Of a stretch of 64,000 nucleotides of DNA, positions 32,904-41,476 are shown piece by piece. Position 1 is the stretch's first letter. Each line of letters begins with the position of its first letter. The translations under genes and the position numbers were made by a program. The stretch comes from CAILQE01 sp036745415 (GTDB taxonomy: Bacteria > Patescibacteriota > Saccharimonadia > Saccharimonadales > UBA4665). A model generated the notes under the pieces. It was not told the DNA's origin. It did not search any database and saw only the letters and a list, made by a program, of their open reading frames with translations. The stretch is taken from positions 1-64,000 of the forward strand of contig DAIOGF010000002.1 of the NCBI GenBank assembly GCA_036745415.1, read 5' to 3'.

Positions 32904-33598
32904 TGGAAGGAATACTTTTAGTAGATAAACCAAAAGGTTGGACTTCTTTTGATGTTGTGGCAAAAGTTAGAAGCTTGGTTTCTAAGGAAATGGGTCTAAA
33001 GCCCAAGAACGTTAAAGTCGGCCATACAGGAACGCTAGATCCTATTGCAACAGGTATGGTCATTGTATTGGTAGGTAAAAAATATACCAAGATGGCCGAG
33101 GGGCTAACCAAGAAAGACAAGGTGTACGAAGTGGAGTTCATCTTAGGTGAGACTAGCTCGTCATATGACACTGAAACTGAGGTAACTAAGATTTCAGATA
33201 GGGTTCCCGAAAGAAATGAACTTAAGGAAGCTATAGAAAAATTCAAGGGAGATATTATGCAAATACCTCCTGCATTTTCAGCGATTAAATTAAATGGAGT
33301 AAGATCATACGATCTAGCCAGACGGGGCAAGGAAGTGGAACTTGAGCCAAGAAAAGTTAAGATTATCTCAAGTGAACTACTGTCCTATGAATATCCAATA
33401 GTAAAAATGAGGCTAGATGTAAGCAGTGGAACTTATGTAAGATCATATGTTAGAGATATTGGCGAGACAATGAAGGTGGGAGCTGTAATGTCTAATTTAA
33501 GGCGAACAAGTATTGGTTCAATAAAGCTAGACGATAAAATTCGAACCGCAGATAATTTAGATATTGAATACATAAAAGATAACCTAAACAAGAATTGA
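32903..33598 (+). CDS. truB: tRNA pseudouridine-55 synthase TruB
   Basis: A 231-residue TruB, shorter than E. coli because the C-terminal PUA-type domain is absent. The start is MEGILLVDKPKGWTSFDVV, with catalytic Asp46 in GHTGTLDPIATG. Y-containing KVYEVEFILGETSSSYDTE and the late VSSGTYVRSYVRDIG are family motifs. It makes pseudouridine 55 in the tRNA T-loop. The GTG start overlaps the stop of the DHH-like gene. rpsO follows after 58 nt, the usual truB-rpsO-pnp order. Confidence 0.95.
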   Translation: MEGILLVDKPKGWTSFDVVAKVRSLVSKEMGLKPKNVKVGHTGTLDPIATGMVIVLVGKKYTKMAEGLTKKDKVYEVEFILGETSSSYDTETEVTKISDRVPERNELKEAIEKFKGDIMQIPPAFSAIKLNGVRSYDLARRGKEVELEPRKVKIISSELLSYEYPIVKMRLDVSSGTYVRSYVRDIGETMKVGAVMSNLRRTSIGSIKLDDKIRTADNLDIEYIKDNLNKN

Positions 33599-33619
33599 GT
33601 AAGTATTTAATAAATACCC

Positions 33620-33648
33620 TTGTCTAACAGATAGAAGTATGCTAGAAT
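33620..33648 (+). promoter_or_regulatory. rpsO promoter
   Basis: TTGTCT (33620-33625), a 17-nt spacer, then TGc-TAGAAT (33643-33648), ending 8 nt before the rpsO ATG. It predicts a nearly leaderless rpsO mRNA. Confidence 0.6.
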
Positions 33649-33656
33649 AGTTGTAA

Positions 33657-33923
33657 ATGATTACTAAAGAGAACAAAGCAAAAGCTATTAAGGCTGTTCA
33701 AACAAGCAAAAATGACACTGGTAGCCCACAAGCTCAAGCAGCTATTTTAACTGCTCGAATTAAGGAGCTTACTGATCATTTAGCAACCAACAAGCATGAT
33801 TTTATGGCCCGAAGAGGACTATTACAGATGGTTGGTCAGAGAAGAAGACTCCTAAGATATCTTGCAGACAAAGATAGCCAAGCTTATTTAGACACTATTA
33901 AAAAATTAGGTATTCGAAAATAG
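33657..33923 (+). CDS. rpsO: 30S ribosomal protein S15
   Basis: An 88-residue S15 with the usual TGSPQAQAAILTARIKELTDHL and HDFMARRGLLQMVGQRRRLLRYL motifs that bind the 16S rRNA three-way junction. Full length. It lies between truB and pnp as in most bacteria. Confidence 0.97.
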   Translation: MITKENKAKAIKAVQTSKNDTGSPQAQAAILTARIKELTDHLATNKHDFMARRGLLQMVGQRRRLLRYLADKDSQAYLDTIKKLGIRK

Positions 33924-33926
33924 TTC

Positions 33927-34058
33927 GTTAGCTAACCGATTTTCTGGATTATCCAGAACATTGGCTTACCAACGAGAAATTCTCGGGGCAAGATATATTA
34001 AAGCCTATCTCTATTGTTCTTGTGGGTTAAGAAACAGTCATACAACGATGTATTACTG
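33927..34058 (+). ncRNA. Structured leader between rpsO and pnp
   Basis: A 177-nt gap with several inverted repeats: GTTAGCTAAC (33927-33936), TTCTGGAT/ATCCAGAA (33942-33958), TTGG-CTTA-CCAA (33961-33972), CGAGAA/TTCTCG (33973-33985) and CAGTCATAC/GTATTACTG (34035-34058). In E. coli the pnp leader is a stem-loop cut by RNase III for autocontrol. A comparable role here is inference. Confidence 0.45.
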
Positions 34059-34100
34059 AACTTAATTCACAAATATTCAAAAAGAGTATGAAAGGAAAAA

Positions 34101-36233
34101 ATGGGACAAACAATTAACCCAAATGGAAAACAAATAATAAAAGTAGAAACACAGTTTGAAGGTAAAACCTTTAGCCTGGAAGTCGGAAGAGTTGGTTTTA
34201 GGAGTACTGCTTCTGTTATCGCTAGATACGGAGATACGGTAGTTCTTGGAACTGCAATGCTTAGTAATAAGCCAGTATCTGGAATGGATTACTTCCCACT
34301 TAGTATCGACTACGAAGAAAGATTCTACGCTGCCGGACGAATTAGCGGATCTAGATTCATTAAAAGAGAAGGAAGACCTTCAGACGAAGCAATCCTAATC
34401 GGAAGAATAATAGACCGACCAATTAGACCATTATGGCCAAAAGGTTACAGAAACGAAGTTCAGGGTATTGCCACTGTTCTAAGTATGGACCCTACATTCA
34501 GACCAGATATGGTTGCGATGGTTGCAGTATCTGCTGCGTTAATGATGACTGGTGGACCATTCGACGGCCCAGTAGCGGGACTTAGAATTGGATTTAATGA
34601 AGATGGTAAATTAACTTCATTCTTAAGCCAAGAACAACTAAAGAACGGTGGATTAGACATCGTTGTTGCCGGAACTAAAGAAGGCATAACTATGGTTGAG
34701 GCTGGCTGTCAGGAAGTTAGCGAAGAAGTTATTGTCGAGGCTTTAGAGTACGCTCAAAAGGCAATGCAACCTTTAATTGATCTACAAAACGAGCTAATTT
34801 CTAAATTAGATATTAAGAAACAGGAATATGAACTTAGCCTACCGGACCAAAGCATACTCGATGAAGTAGCTAGCTTTGTGGAAGGAAAACTAGGCGAGGA
34901 TGTAAGACGACCATATCCTGAAAGAAATGAGCTTATAGGTAAATTAAGAGAAGAAACTCTTGACCACTATGCTGAAAAGCTTGGTGAAGAATTTGATGCT
35001 CTAAAGAATACTTATCTAGAAGCTTTCGACTTAGCTGTAAATAAAGATGTTCGTAAGTGGATTGTTGAAAAAAGTGTTCGACCTGATGGAAGAAAACTTG
35101 ATGAGATTCGAGTACTTTCTAGTGAAGTAGGGATTATACCTAGAGTTCACGGATCATCTCTATTTACCAGAGGTGTAACTCAAGGAATGAATATAGTTAC
35201 TCTTGCGCCACTTAGTTACGCCCAGATGTTAGACACTATGGAGTTTGAAGGTGAAAAGCGTTACATGCATCACTACAATGCTCCAGGGTATACAGTCGGA
35301 GAAATCCGAAGATTAGGTTCACCTGGACGAAGAGAAATTGGTCACAGTTACCTCGCTGAGAGGGCGCTACTTCCAGTAATGCCTGATGAAAGTATATTCC
35401 CATACACAATTAGATCAGTGACAGAGATAATGAGTCAGAATGGTTCAACCTCTATGGCTGCTACTTGTTCAAGCTGTTTAGCATTAATGGATGCTGGTGT
35501 TCCTTTGAAGGCTCCAGTAAGTGGTATTGCAATGGGTCTAATTATGGATGGTGACCGCCCTATAGTTCTAAGCGATATTGCTGATGCAGAAGATTTTGCT
35601 GGAGATATGGACTTTAAAGTAACTGGAACTAAGAATGGTATTACTGCGCTTCAAATGGACATGAAGGTTCATGGTCTTCCTGTAGCTGTATTAAAGCAGG
35701 CAATTGAACAGGGTAAGAAGGGTAGAGCTCACATTCTAGAACACATGTTAACTACTATTGAGGCTCCAAGAAAAGAAATGAGCCCCTATGCTCCACGAGT
35801 AGAAACAATTAAGGTTAGAACTGAAAAGATTAGGGAAATAATTGGTAAAGGTGGCGAAACAATTCAAAAGATCGTTGCTGAAACTGGCGCTCAAATCGAC
35901 ATTAAAGATGACGGCACAGTACTAATTGCTAGCCCAGATCAAAAATCTATTCAGGCAGCAAAAGACTGGATTGCAAACATAGTTGCGGTTCCAGAAGTAG
36001 GTAAAGTGTATAAGGACGTTCCAGTTGTAAATGTTATGGACTTCGGAGCTTTCGTTCAGATTCTACCTGGAATAGATGGACTAGTTCACGTATCTGAAAT
36101 GAGTGATGAAAGAGTAAACAAGCCTAGCGATGTAGTTAAAGAAGGTGATCGAGTAGATGTAAAACTTCTAGCTATTGATGACCGAGGAAGACTACAGTTA
36201 AGCATGAAAGCAGCAAGCAAAGATAAGAAATAA
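34101..36233 (+). CDS. pnp: Polynucleotide phosphorylase
   Basis: A 710-residue PNPase. The first RNase PH domain has FKLxxx-like ATVLGTAMLS and GRISGSRFIKREGRP. An alpha-helical linker follows, then the second RNase PH domain with the catalytic region TRGVTQGMN, IGHSYLAERAL and SGIAMGLIMDGD. A KH domain (IREIIGKGGETIQKI) and an S1 domain (VMDFGAFVQILPGIDGLVHVSEMS) complete it. It is a phosphorolytic 3'-5' exoribonuclease. It lies downstream of rpsO behind a structured leader, with AAAGGAAAAA before the ATG. Confidence 0.97.
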   Translation: MGQTINPNGKQIIKVETQFEGKTFSLEVGRVGFRSTASVIARYGDTVVLGTAMLSNKPVSGMDYFPLSIDYEERFYAAGRISGSRFIKREGRPSDEAILIGRIIDRPIRPLWPKGYRNEVQGIATVLSMDPTFRPDMVAMVAVSAALMMTGGPFDGPVAGLRIGFNEDGKLTSFLSQEQLKNGGLDIVVAGTKEGITMVEAGCQEVSEEVIVEALEYAQKAMQPLIDLQNELISKLDIKKQEYELSLPDQSILDEVASFVEGKLGEDVRRPYPERNELIGKLREETLDHYAEKLGEEFDALKNTYLEAFDLAVNKDVRKWIVEKSVRPDGRKLDEIRVLSSEVGIIPRVHGSSLFTRGVTQGMNIVTLAPLSYAQMLDTMEFEGEKRYMHHYNAPGYTVGEIRRLGSPGRREIGHSYLAERALLPVMPDESIFPYTIRSVTEIMSQNGSTSMAATCSSCLALMDAGVPLKAPVSGIAMGLIMDGDRPIVLSDIADAEDFAGDMDFKVTGTKNGITALQMDMKVHGLPVAVLKQAIEQGKKGRAHILEHMLTTIEAPRKEMSPYAPRVETIKVRTEKIREIIGKGGETIQKIVAETGAQIDIKDDGTVLIASPDQKSIQAAKDWIANIVAVPEVGKVYKDVPVVNVMDFGAFVQILPGIDGLVHVSEMSDERVNKPSDVVKEGDRVDVKLLAIDDRGRLQLSMKAASKDKK

Positions 36234-36234
36234 G

Positions 36235-36441
36235 ATGAAACTTTTAGATAATAGGAATACTAGAATAATAATTGCTCTAATTAGTTTTCTCGTAGCATAT
36301 GGATTTTATAATCTATCTGTAGATCGAGGGAATTTATGGTGGTATCTATTTACTCTAGTATTCGTATATCTAGGTTTTCGAAATCTATTCAAGGGAATAG
36401 ATGGTAAGAAAAGTAATGGAAAAAATAGATCAACTAAGTAA
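36235..36441 (+). CDS. Small two-helix membrane protein
   Basis: A 68-residue protein with two hydrophobic segments (about 10-27 and 34-50) and a basic Lys/Ser/Asn-rich tail. The start codon is 1 nt after the pnp stop. The end overlaps the UDG-like gene by about 40 nt in another frame. No family recognised. Confidence 0.55.
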   Translation: MKLLDNRNTRIIIALISFLVAYGFYNLSVDRGNLWWYLFTLVFVYLGFRNLFKGIDGKKSNGKNRSTK

Positions 36442-37009
36442 TCTAAGAATAGATATTGAAAATAGCGACATCACACCGGAACTAAAGAGCAATTCTACTC
36501 AACTAGTTTTTGGAGATGGTAATTTGGACGCAGACATTCTATTTATAGGTGAAGCTCCTGGTAAAAATGAAGACCTAAGCGGTATTCCTTTTATAGGTAG
36601 AGCAGGTAAGTTTTTAAATGAAATGCTAGAAAGCATTAATTTATCTAGGGATAAGGTATATATAACTAACATAGTTAAATACCGACCTCTAAATAACAGA
36701 GACCCTTTAGATAAAGAGAAAGAAGCCTTCTTGCCATATTTGATTCGTCAAATAAATATCATAAAACCTAAAATTATTATTACTTTAGGAAGGCATTCAA
36801 TGAATTGTTTTTTGCCTGAACAAAAAATTTCTGAGGCGCATGGCAAACTATTTAATATTGAGTACGAGTTTGAGAAAAATATTTATAATTATCAGATTCT
36901 ACCTTTATTTCACCCTGCGGCAGCTATATATAATCAGGCTTTAAAGGGAACTTTAGTAGAAGATTTTAAGAAGTTACCTAAAATTTTATCCAAATTAACC
37001 ACAAATTAA
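36401..37009 (+). CDS. Uracil-DNA glycosylase family-4-like, no Fe-S cysteines
   Basis: A 202-residue protein with the family 4 UDG signatures: VFGDGN, IGEAPGKNEDLSGIPF plus GRAGKFL (residues 49-72), TNIVKYRPLNNRDP (89-102) and the late LFHPAAAIYN. Family 4 enzymes hold a 4Fe-4S cluster with four cysteines: a CxxC pair before the first motif, one in VKCRP and one about 15 residues later. Here the first 100 residues contain no Cys, VKYRP has Tyr94, and the later position is Phe. It should still remove uracil if the fold holds without the cluster. The start is ATG 36401 or ATG 36416. Confidence 0.8.
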   Translation: MVRKVMEKIDQLSNLRIDIENSDITPELKSNSTQLVFGDGNLDADILFIGEAPGKNEDLSGIPFIGRAGKFLNEMLESINLSRDKVYITNIVKYRPLNNRDPLDKEKEAFLPYLIRQINIIKPKIIITLGRHSMNCFLPEQKISEAHGKLFNIEYEFEKNIYNYQILPLFHPAAAIYNQALKGTLVEDFKKLPKILSKLTTN

Positions 37010-37026
37010 ATACATTAAGGAAGTAT

Positions 37027-39069
37027 ATGAACAAATTTAATAATCAATCAAATAACAATAACAATAATAATAATAATAATTCTAATAACAACCCTAGAAA
37101 GTTAAGTTCTCCGAATTTAACTACATCTCGTGGTAATGCTGTTAGGGCACAACGAAGATCACAGGCAGATGCTCAAAGAATTGCTAACCAATATCAGACT
37201 GCAGTTCCATCTAAAAGACCAAGAGCTAACTTCATCGACGATTCACCAAAACTAAGAATAATTGGTTTAGGTGGAATGGATGGTGGTGGCTCTAAGAATA
37301 TGATGGTCGTTGAATATAAGAACGATGCAGTAATTATAGACTGTGGTAACGACCTTGGAGTAGATCTCCCGGGCATTAACTACGCAGTTCCAGATACTAC
37401 ATATCTTCAAGAAATTAAGCACAAGATTAAGGCTTACGTAATTACCCACGGTCACTTAGACCACATCGGTGGACTACCTCATATTGTACCTTTATTTCCA
37501 GCTCCAATCTATGGATCTAAATTTACTATAGGTAGAGTAGAGGAAATCTTTGGAAACTTTGGTCTTCCAATGCCTGAAGGTTTCGAACTTAGAACAGTGA
37601 CTATGAATGAAGATAACCATGAAAAATTAAAGATTGGTGAATTCTTCGTAGAGTTAATTAGAGTTACTCACTCAATTCCTGGAAGCACCTGTGTGGTATT
37701 AGATACTCCAGTTGGACGTATTTTAAACACAGGAGACTTCAGATTAGATCCAAATCCATTGGACCATGAAAGAACTGACATGGATAGACTAACCGAAATT
37801 GGTAAGGAAGGTGTGCTCGCACTACTTAGTGAAAGTACTACAACCGAAAGAATGGGTAGAACACCAAGTGAATCTACAATTGAGCCTAGTTTCGTGGATA
37901 TTATGGATAGGGCCCCAGGAAGAATATTTGTAGCAATCTTCTCAACTAACGTAAACCGAATTCAGATGATAATTAACGCTGCAGTTCATCACAACAAGAA
38001 AATTGCTCTTGATGGTAGAAGCATGATGAGTACATTGGAGATGGCCGTAAGAAACGGTTTCGTTAAAGTGCCTAAAGGAACTTTTGTGCCAATAGCTAAT
38101 GTTTCTAAACTTAAAGATAATGAAGTTGTAATTGTTTGTACTGGTGGTCAAGGTGAGCCGAATTCAGCTCTTCAAAAAATGGCGACAGGTGAACACAGAC
38201 ACGTAAAAATGAAACCACAAGATACCGTAATTCTTAGCTCAACTCCAATCCCTGAATCTGGTAACGATGCCCTAATTTCTGGAATGGTAGATGATTTAGA
38301 GAAAATGAATGTGCACGTGTTCCAACACACCACTCACGTTCTTGACGGAGTTGGTCCACTTCACGTTTCTGGCCACGCTTCAATTGATGAATATGCGGAC
38401 ATGATTAGAATTACTCAGCCTAAGTTCTTTATTCCAATTTACGGTTCTTTCCATGCTAAAAAGCGACACATTGACATCGCTATTAATGAAGGCATTGCCA
38501 GAGCTAATACTATAAATGCAGGAAATGGACATGTTATTGAGTTAACCAAGGAAAGTATGATTGTAAACGGTGAAGTACCTAATGGATCTGTATTAGTAGA
38601 TCAGAATGGATACATCATAAACAACGTTGTTGTTAAGGACCGAGTACTATTAAGTGAAGAAGGTCTTGTAGCCGTAGTTCTAACGGTAGACAAAAAGACT
38701 GGATCTCTACTAAGTAGCCCTGACATCATTAGTCGTGGATTTATCTACATGCGAGATAATGAAGAAATAATGAACGGACTTAGAACTGAGCTAAAAAGGG
38801 CAGTGGCTCAAAGATATAAACGAATAGATATCGATAGATTTAAACAAGAACTAAAAGATCATGTAACTCACTACCTATTCGAAAAAACACAGGGAAGTCC
38901 AATTGTAATTCCTGTTGTTAACATAGTTGGTGGCGGAGCTAATAATAATTCTAAGAAAGAAAATATTAAGGATAAACCTAAAACTAACGAAGAAATTGTT
39001 CAGGACCAACAGAAGAGATTCCAGGAAATGCGACAGAGATTACTTTCTCAAGACGCACGTGTAGATTAA
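37027..39069 (+). CDS. rnj: Ribonuclease J
   Basis: A 680-residue metallo-beta-lactamase / beta-CASP nuclease. Residues 1-75 are an Asn-, Arg- and Ser-rich extension with a poly-Asn run at codons 9-18. The catalytic core starts with LRIIGLGGMDGGGSKNMM and carries the metal motif HGHLDHIGG, a second His in VTHSIPGS, NTGDFRLDP, then beta-CASP SSTPIPESGN and the final HVSGHAS. The C-terminal dimerisation domain includes the REMR-like QEMRQRLL end. It is a 5'-3' exo- and endoribonuclease, likely the main RNA decay enzyme alongside PNPase. AAGGAAG lies before the ATG. Confidence 0.95.
   Translation: MNKFNNQSNNNNNNNNNNSNNNPRKLSSPNLTTSRGNAVRAQRRSQADAQRIANQYQTAVPSKRPRANFIDDSPKLRIIGLGGMDGGGSKNMMVVEYKNDAVIIDCGNDLGVDLPGINYAVPDTTYLQEIKHKIKAYVITHGHLDHIGGLPHIVPLFPAPIYGSKFTIGRVEEIFGNFGLPMPEGFELRTVTMNEDNHEKLKIGEFFVELIRVTHSIPGSTCVVLDTPVGRILNTGDFRLDPNPLDHERTDMDRLTEIGKEGVLALLSESTTTERMGRTPSESTIEPSFVDIMDRAPGRIFVAIFSTNVNRIQMIINAAVHHNKKIALDGRSMMSTLEMAVRNGFVKVPKGTFVPIANVSKLKDNEVVIVCTGGQGEPNSALQKMATGEHRHVKMKPQDTVILSSTPIPESGNDALISGMVDDLEKMNVHVFQHTTHVLDGVGPLHVSGHASIDEYADMIRITQPKFFIPIYGSFHAKKRHIDIAINEGIARANTINAGNGHVIELTKESMIVNGEVPNGSVLVDQNGYIINNVVVKDRVLLSEEGLVAVVLTVDKKTGSLLSSPDIISRGFIYMRDNEEIMNGLRTELKRAVAQRYKRIDIDRFKQELKDHVTHYLFEKTQGSPIVIPVVNIVGGGANNNSKKENIKDKPKTNEEIVQDQQKRFQEMRQRLLSQDARVD
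37051..37080 (+). repeat. AAT/AAC trinucleotide tract (poly-Asn)
   Basis: Ten consecutive Asn codons in the N-terminal extension of RNase J, the last six all AAT. Slippage would change the tract in whole codons without shifting frame. Confidence 0.85.
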
Positions 39070-39080
39070 TTTAGCAATAA

Positions 39081-39123
39081 AGGGGTATAATCTCTTTAAG
39101 TAACAGATAAAGAGGGGTATAAT
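39081..39123 (+). promoter_or_regulatory. Two tandem AGGGGTATAAT boxes before ftsK
   Basis: AGGGGTATAAT occurs at 39081-39091 and again at 39113-39123, 32 bp apart. The second ends 10 nt before the ftsK ATG. These are likely tandem promoters. Confidence 0.5.
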
Positions 39124-39133
39124 AAAATTTAGG

Positions 39134-41344
39134 ATGGCAAAAAAGAAAAAGCGAAAATACACCAAGACTGAAGAGACTCAAACTTCACCAATATTGGGCT
39201 ATAGTTTATCTGTAGTTTTATTCCTTCTTGCCATATTCTTTGCTATTGGAAGTTTAAATACTGGTGGCGTATTACCGAAAGATTTGTTCAACGGCGGCTA
39301 TTATTTATTTGGCTGGGGAGCATTTTTCATATTTGCCATACTTCTATTCTTTGCATTTTTGAAATTCAAGAATGAAGATCACAAGATCCCTAAAAGTAAT
39401 TTTGTAAGCTCATTCTTCTTCCTAATCTTCATCAGCAACTTCTTCTTTGTTGCTTTTGCAAATAAAACTGCAGTGGGAACTTTTAGCGGAGGACATGGCG
39501 GAGGCCTAGGAAATCTTACTGGATCATTTGTGCTTGGTGCATTAGACGCTATACCTTCAAGTATCCTGTTTTTTCTAGCAGCATTACTTTGTTTCTTTTT
39601 TACATTTTCGATTTCTCCAGGATCATTACTTGGACTAGGAAGAATATTTAAGAAGAAGGAAGTTGAAGAAGGAGAGCTTGAAAGCCTCAAGAATTCCGCA
39701 ACCAAGCAAGAGTTTAAATTAAACGAAGGTGTTCCAGTTGAGTACCATTCTAAGAGTAACGACAAAGCATTTTCTGCAAATAAGGTTGCTAAAGTTGCAG
39801 CAAGCAAACTTAATTCAAAACTTGATCAAGAAGCATTAACCGCTAAGAGTGATCCTAATTGGAAGTTTCCTCCTATTACGTTATTAAATCAGACACAAAA
39901 CAAAGCTGACGCCGGAGACATCAATGCTAATGCGAAAACCATTCACGATACATTCTCTAACTTCAAGATAGAAGTTGGTATGGACAGAGTGAATATTGGT
40001 CCGAGAGTTACACAGTATCAGATAAAACCACCTGCAGACGTTAAACTCACAAAGATTACTGCATTAGAAAATAACCTAGCCCTAGACTTAGCGGCTCACT
40101 CAATTAGAATTGAAGCTCCAATCCCTGGGTTAAGAGCTGTAGGTATTGAAGTTCCCAATGTTAAACCTGCAATAGTTCGAGTAAGTAGCATTTTAACTTC
40201 TCCTGAATGGGCTGAAGTGAAAGGTCATCTTAGCTTCGCGATAGGTAAAGATATTGCCGGTAAAGCGGTTGTAGGAAATCTGGCTAAAATGCCTCACTTA
40301 CTTATTGCCGGACAAACTGGTTCTGGTAAGTCCGTTATGATCAACACTCTACTTTCTAGCTTACTTTATGGAAATTCACCAGCAGATTTAAAGCTTATTT
40401 TGGTTGACCCCAAGCAGGTTGAAATGGGTCAATATGTAGATATTCCGCACCTTATAGCTCCAGTTATTTACGAACCAGAGCGATGTATTAGTGCACTTAA
40501 GTGGGCTATTGAAGAAATGAATAGAAGACTACGAACCATGGCTGCAGCCGGAAAGCGAAACATCGATGAATATAATCAAGAAAAAGAAAATGAAGGAATG
40601 CCTTACATTGTGATTGTTATAGATGAGTTGGCCGATCTTATGATGATGGCCGCTAGAGACGTAGAAGGACTTATAGTAAGACTTGCTCAGAAGTCTAGAG
40701 CTGCTGGAATCCACCTTGTTCTAGCCACACAGCGACCTTCTGTAGATGTTATTACGGGACTTATTAAAGCTAACATTCCTGCACGAATTGCCTTTACTGT
40801 AGCTTCTCAAATTGACTCAAGAACAATTATTGATCAAATGGGCGCTGAGAAATTACTTGGTGAAGGTGACATGTTACTTCTAACGTCAGACATGGCTAAG
40901 CCAAAACGTATCCAGGCGGCATTTATTGAAAACACAGAAACAGTTAAGATTAACGACTTCCTAAGAGCTCAAAGACCACCTAATTATGATGATGAGGTAG
41001 TAAGTCAGCCGGTAAGCATTGGCGGTAGAGCCCAAGCTGGCGGCGAAGTGATTGGTTCATCTGAGGCCGACGATAACTTATGGAAAGATGCCGTTAAAGT
41101 TGTAATAGACAACAAGAAAGCTAGCACGAGTTTGCTTCAAAGAAGACTAAGAATTGGATATGGAAGAGCGGCTCGACTAATTGAAACTATGGAAGAGCAG
41201 GGTATAGTAGGTTTTTCTGAAGGTTCTAGACCTAGAGAGGTTCTAATATCTTCAATGGACGAAGTATTTGGCGGAAATGAAGAGCTTGCAACTGAAGAAG
41301 TTTACGAAGAAGAAACACCAAAAGACGAATACCTTAACCAGTAA
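39134..41344 (+). CDS. ftsK: DNA translocase FtsK/SpoIIIE
   Basis: A 736-residue translocase. Residues 1-165 contain four membrane helices. A linker follows, then the alpha/beta motor with Walker A AGQTGSGKSVMINTLL, Walker B VIVIDELADLMMMA and the AQKSRAAGIHLVLATQRPS segment. The C-terminal gamma winged helix (LWKDAVKVVI, RLRIGYGRAARLIETME) would read polar sequences and contact Xer recombinase; a Xer gene lies at 62066. It pumps DNA through the septum. Length and motifs are complete. Confidence 0.96.
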   Translation: MAKKKKRKYTKTEETQTSPILGYSLSVVLFLLAIFFAIGSLNTGGVLPKDLFNGGYYLFGWGAFFIFAILLFFAFLKFKNEDHKIPKSNFVSSFFFLIFISNFFFVAFANKTAVGTFSGGHGGGLGNLTGSFVLGALDAIPSSILFFLAALLCFFFTFSISPGSLLGLGRIFKKKEVEEGELESLKNSATKQEFKLNEGVPVEYHSKSNDKAFSANKVAKVAASKLNSKLDQEALTAKSDPNWKFPPITLLNQTQNKADAGDINANAKTIHDTFSNFKIEVGMDRVNIGPRVTQYQIKPPADVKLTKITALENNLALDLAAHSIRIEAPIPGLRAVGIEVPNVKPAIVRVSSILTSPEWAEVKGHLSFAIGKDIAGKAVVGNLAKMPHLLIAGQTGSGKSVMINTLLSSLLYGNSPADLKLILVDPKQVEMGQYVDIPHLIAPVIYEPERCISALKWAIEEMNRRLRTMAAAGKRNIDEYNQEKENEGMPYIVIVIDELADLMMMAARDVEGLIVRLAQKSRAAGIHLVLATQRPSVDVITGLIKANIPARIAFTVASQIDSRTIIDQMGAEKLLGEGDMLLLTSDMAKPKRIQAAFIENTETVKINDFLRAQRPPNYDDEVVSQPVSIGGRAQAGGEVIGSSEADDNLWKDAVKVVIDNKKASTSLLQRRLRIGYGRAARLIETMEEQGIVGFSEGSRPREVLISSMDEVFGGNEELATEEVYEEETPKDEYLNQ

Positions 41345-41373
41345 TTGACTAACAGGGGTAAATAAGATATAAT
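41345..41373 (+). promoter_or_regulatory. Near-consensus promoter of rpsF operon
   Basis: TTGACT (41345-41350), a 17-nt spacer, then TATAAT (41368-41373). The spacer begins with TAACAGGGGT, the reverse complement of the 10-mer at the tRNA promoters. Confidence 0.8.
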
Positions 41374-41423
41374 TAAACCTGTTAATAACTAACTTTAGCT
41401 TTTAGCCTCTAGTGTGTAAAAGC

Positions 41424-41456
41424 TGATCGGAAGTCTAACGATAGATGTACCGAGAA
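41424..41456 (+). ncRNA. Candidate S6:S18-binding leader of rpsF
   Basis: The leader contains a hairpin CGG-AAG-TCTA-ACGA-TAGA-TGTA-CCG, ending in CCG then AGAACC, before the rpsF ribosome site. A CCG-containing bulged stem in rpsF leaders binds S6:S18 in many bacteria. The match is by eye only. Confidence 0.35.
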
Positions 41457-41476
41457 CCAGAGAAAGGAGTATTGTT

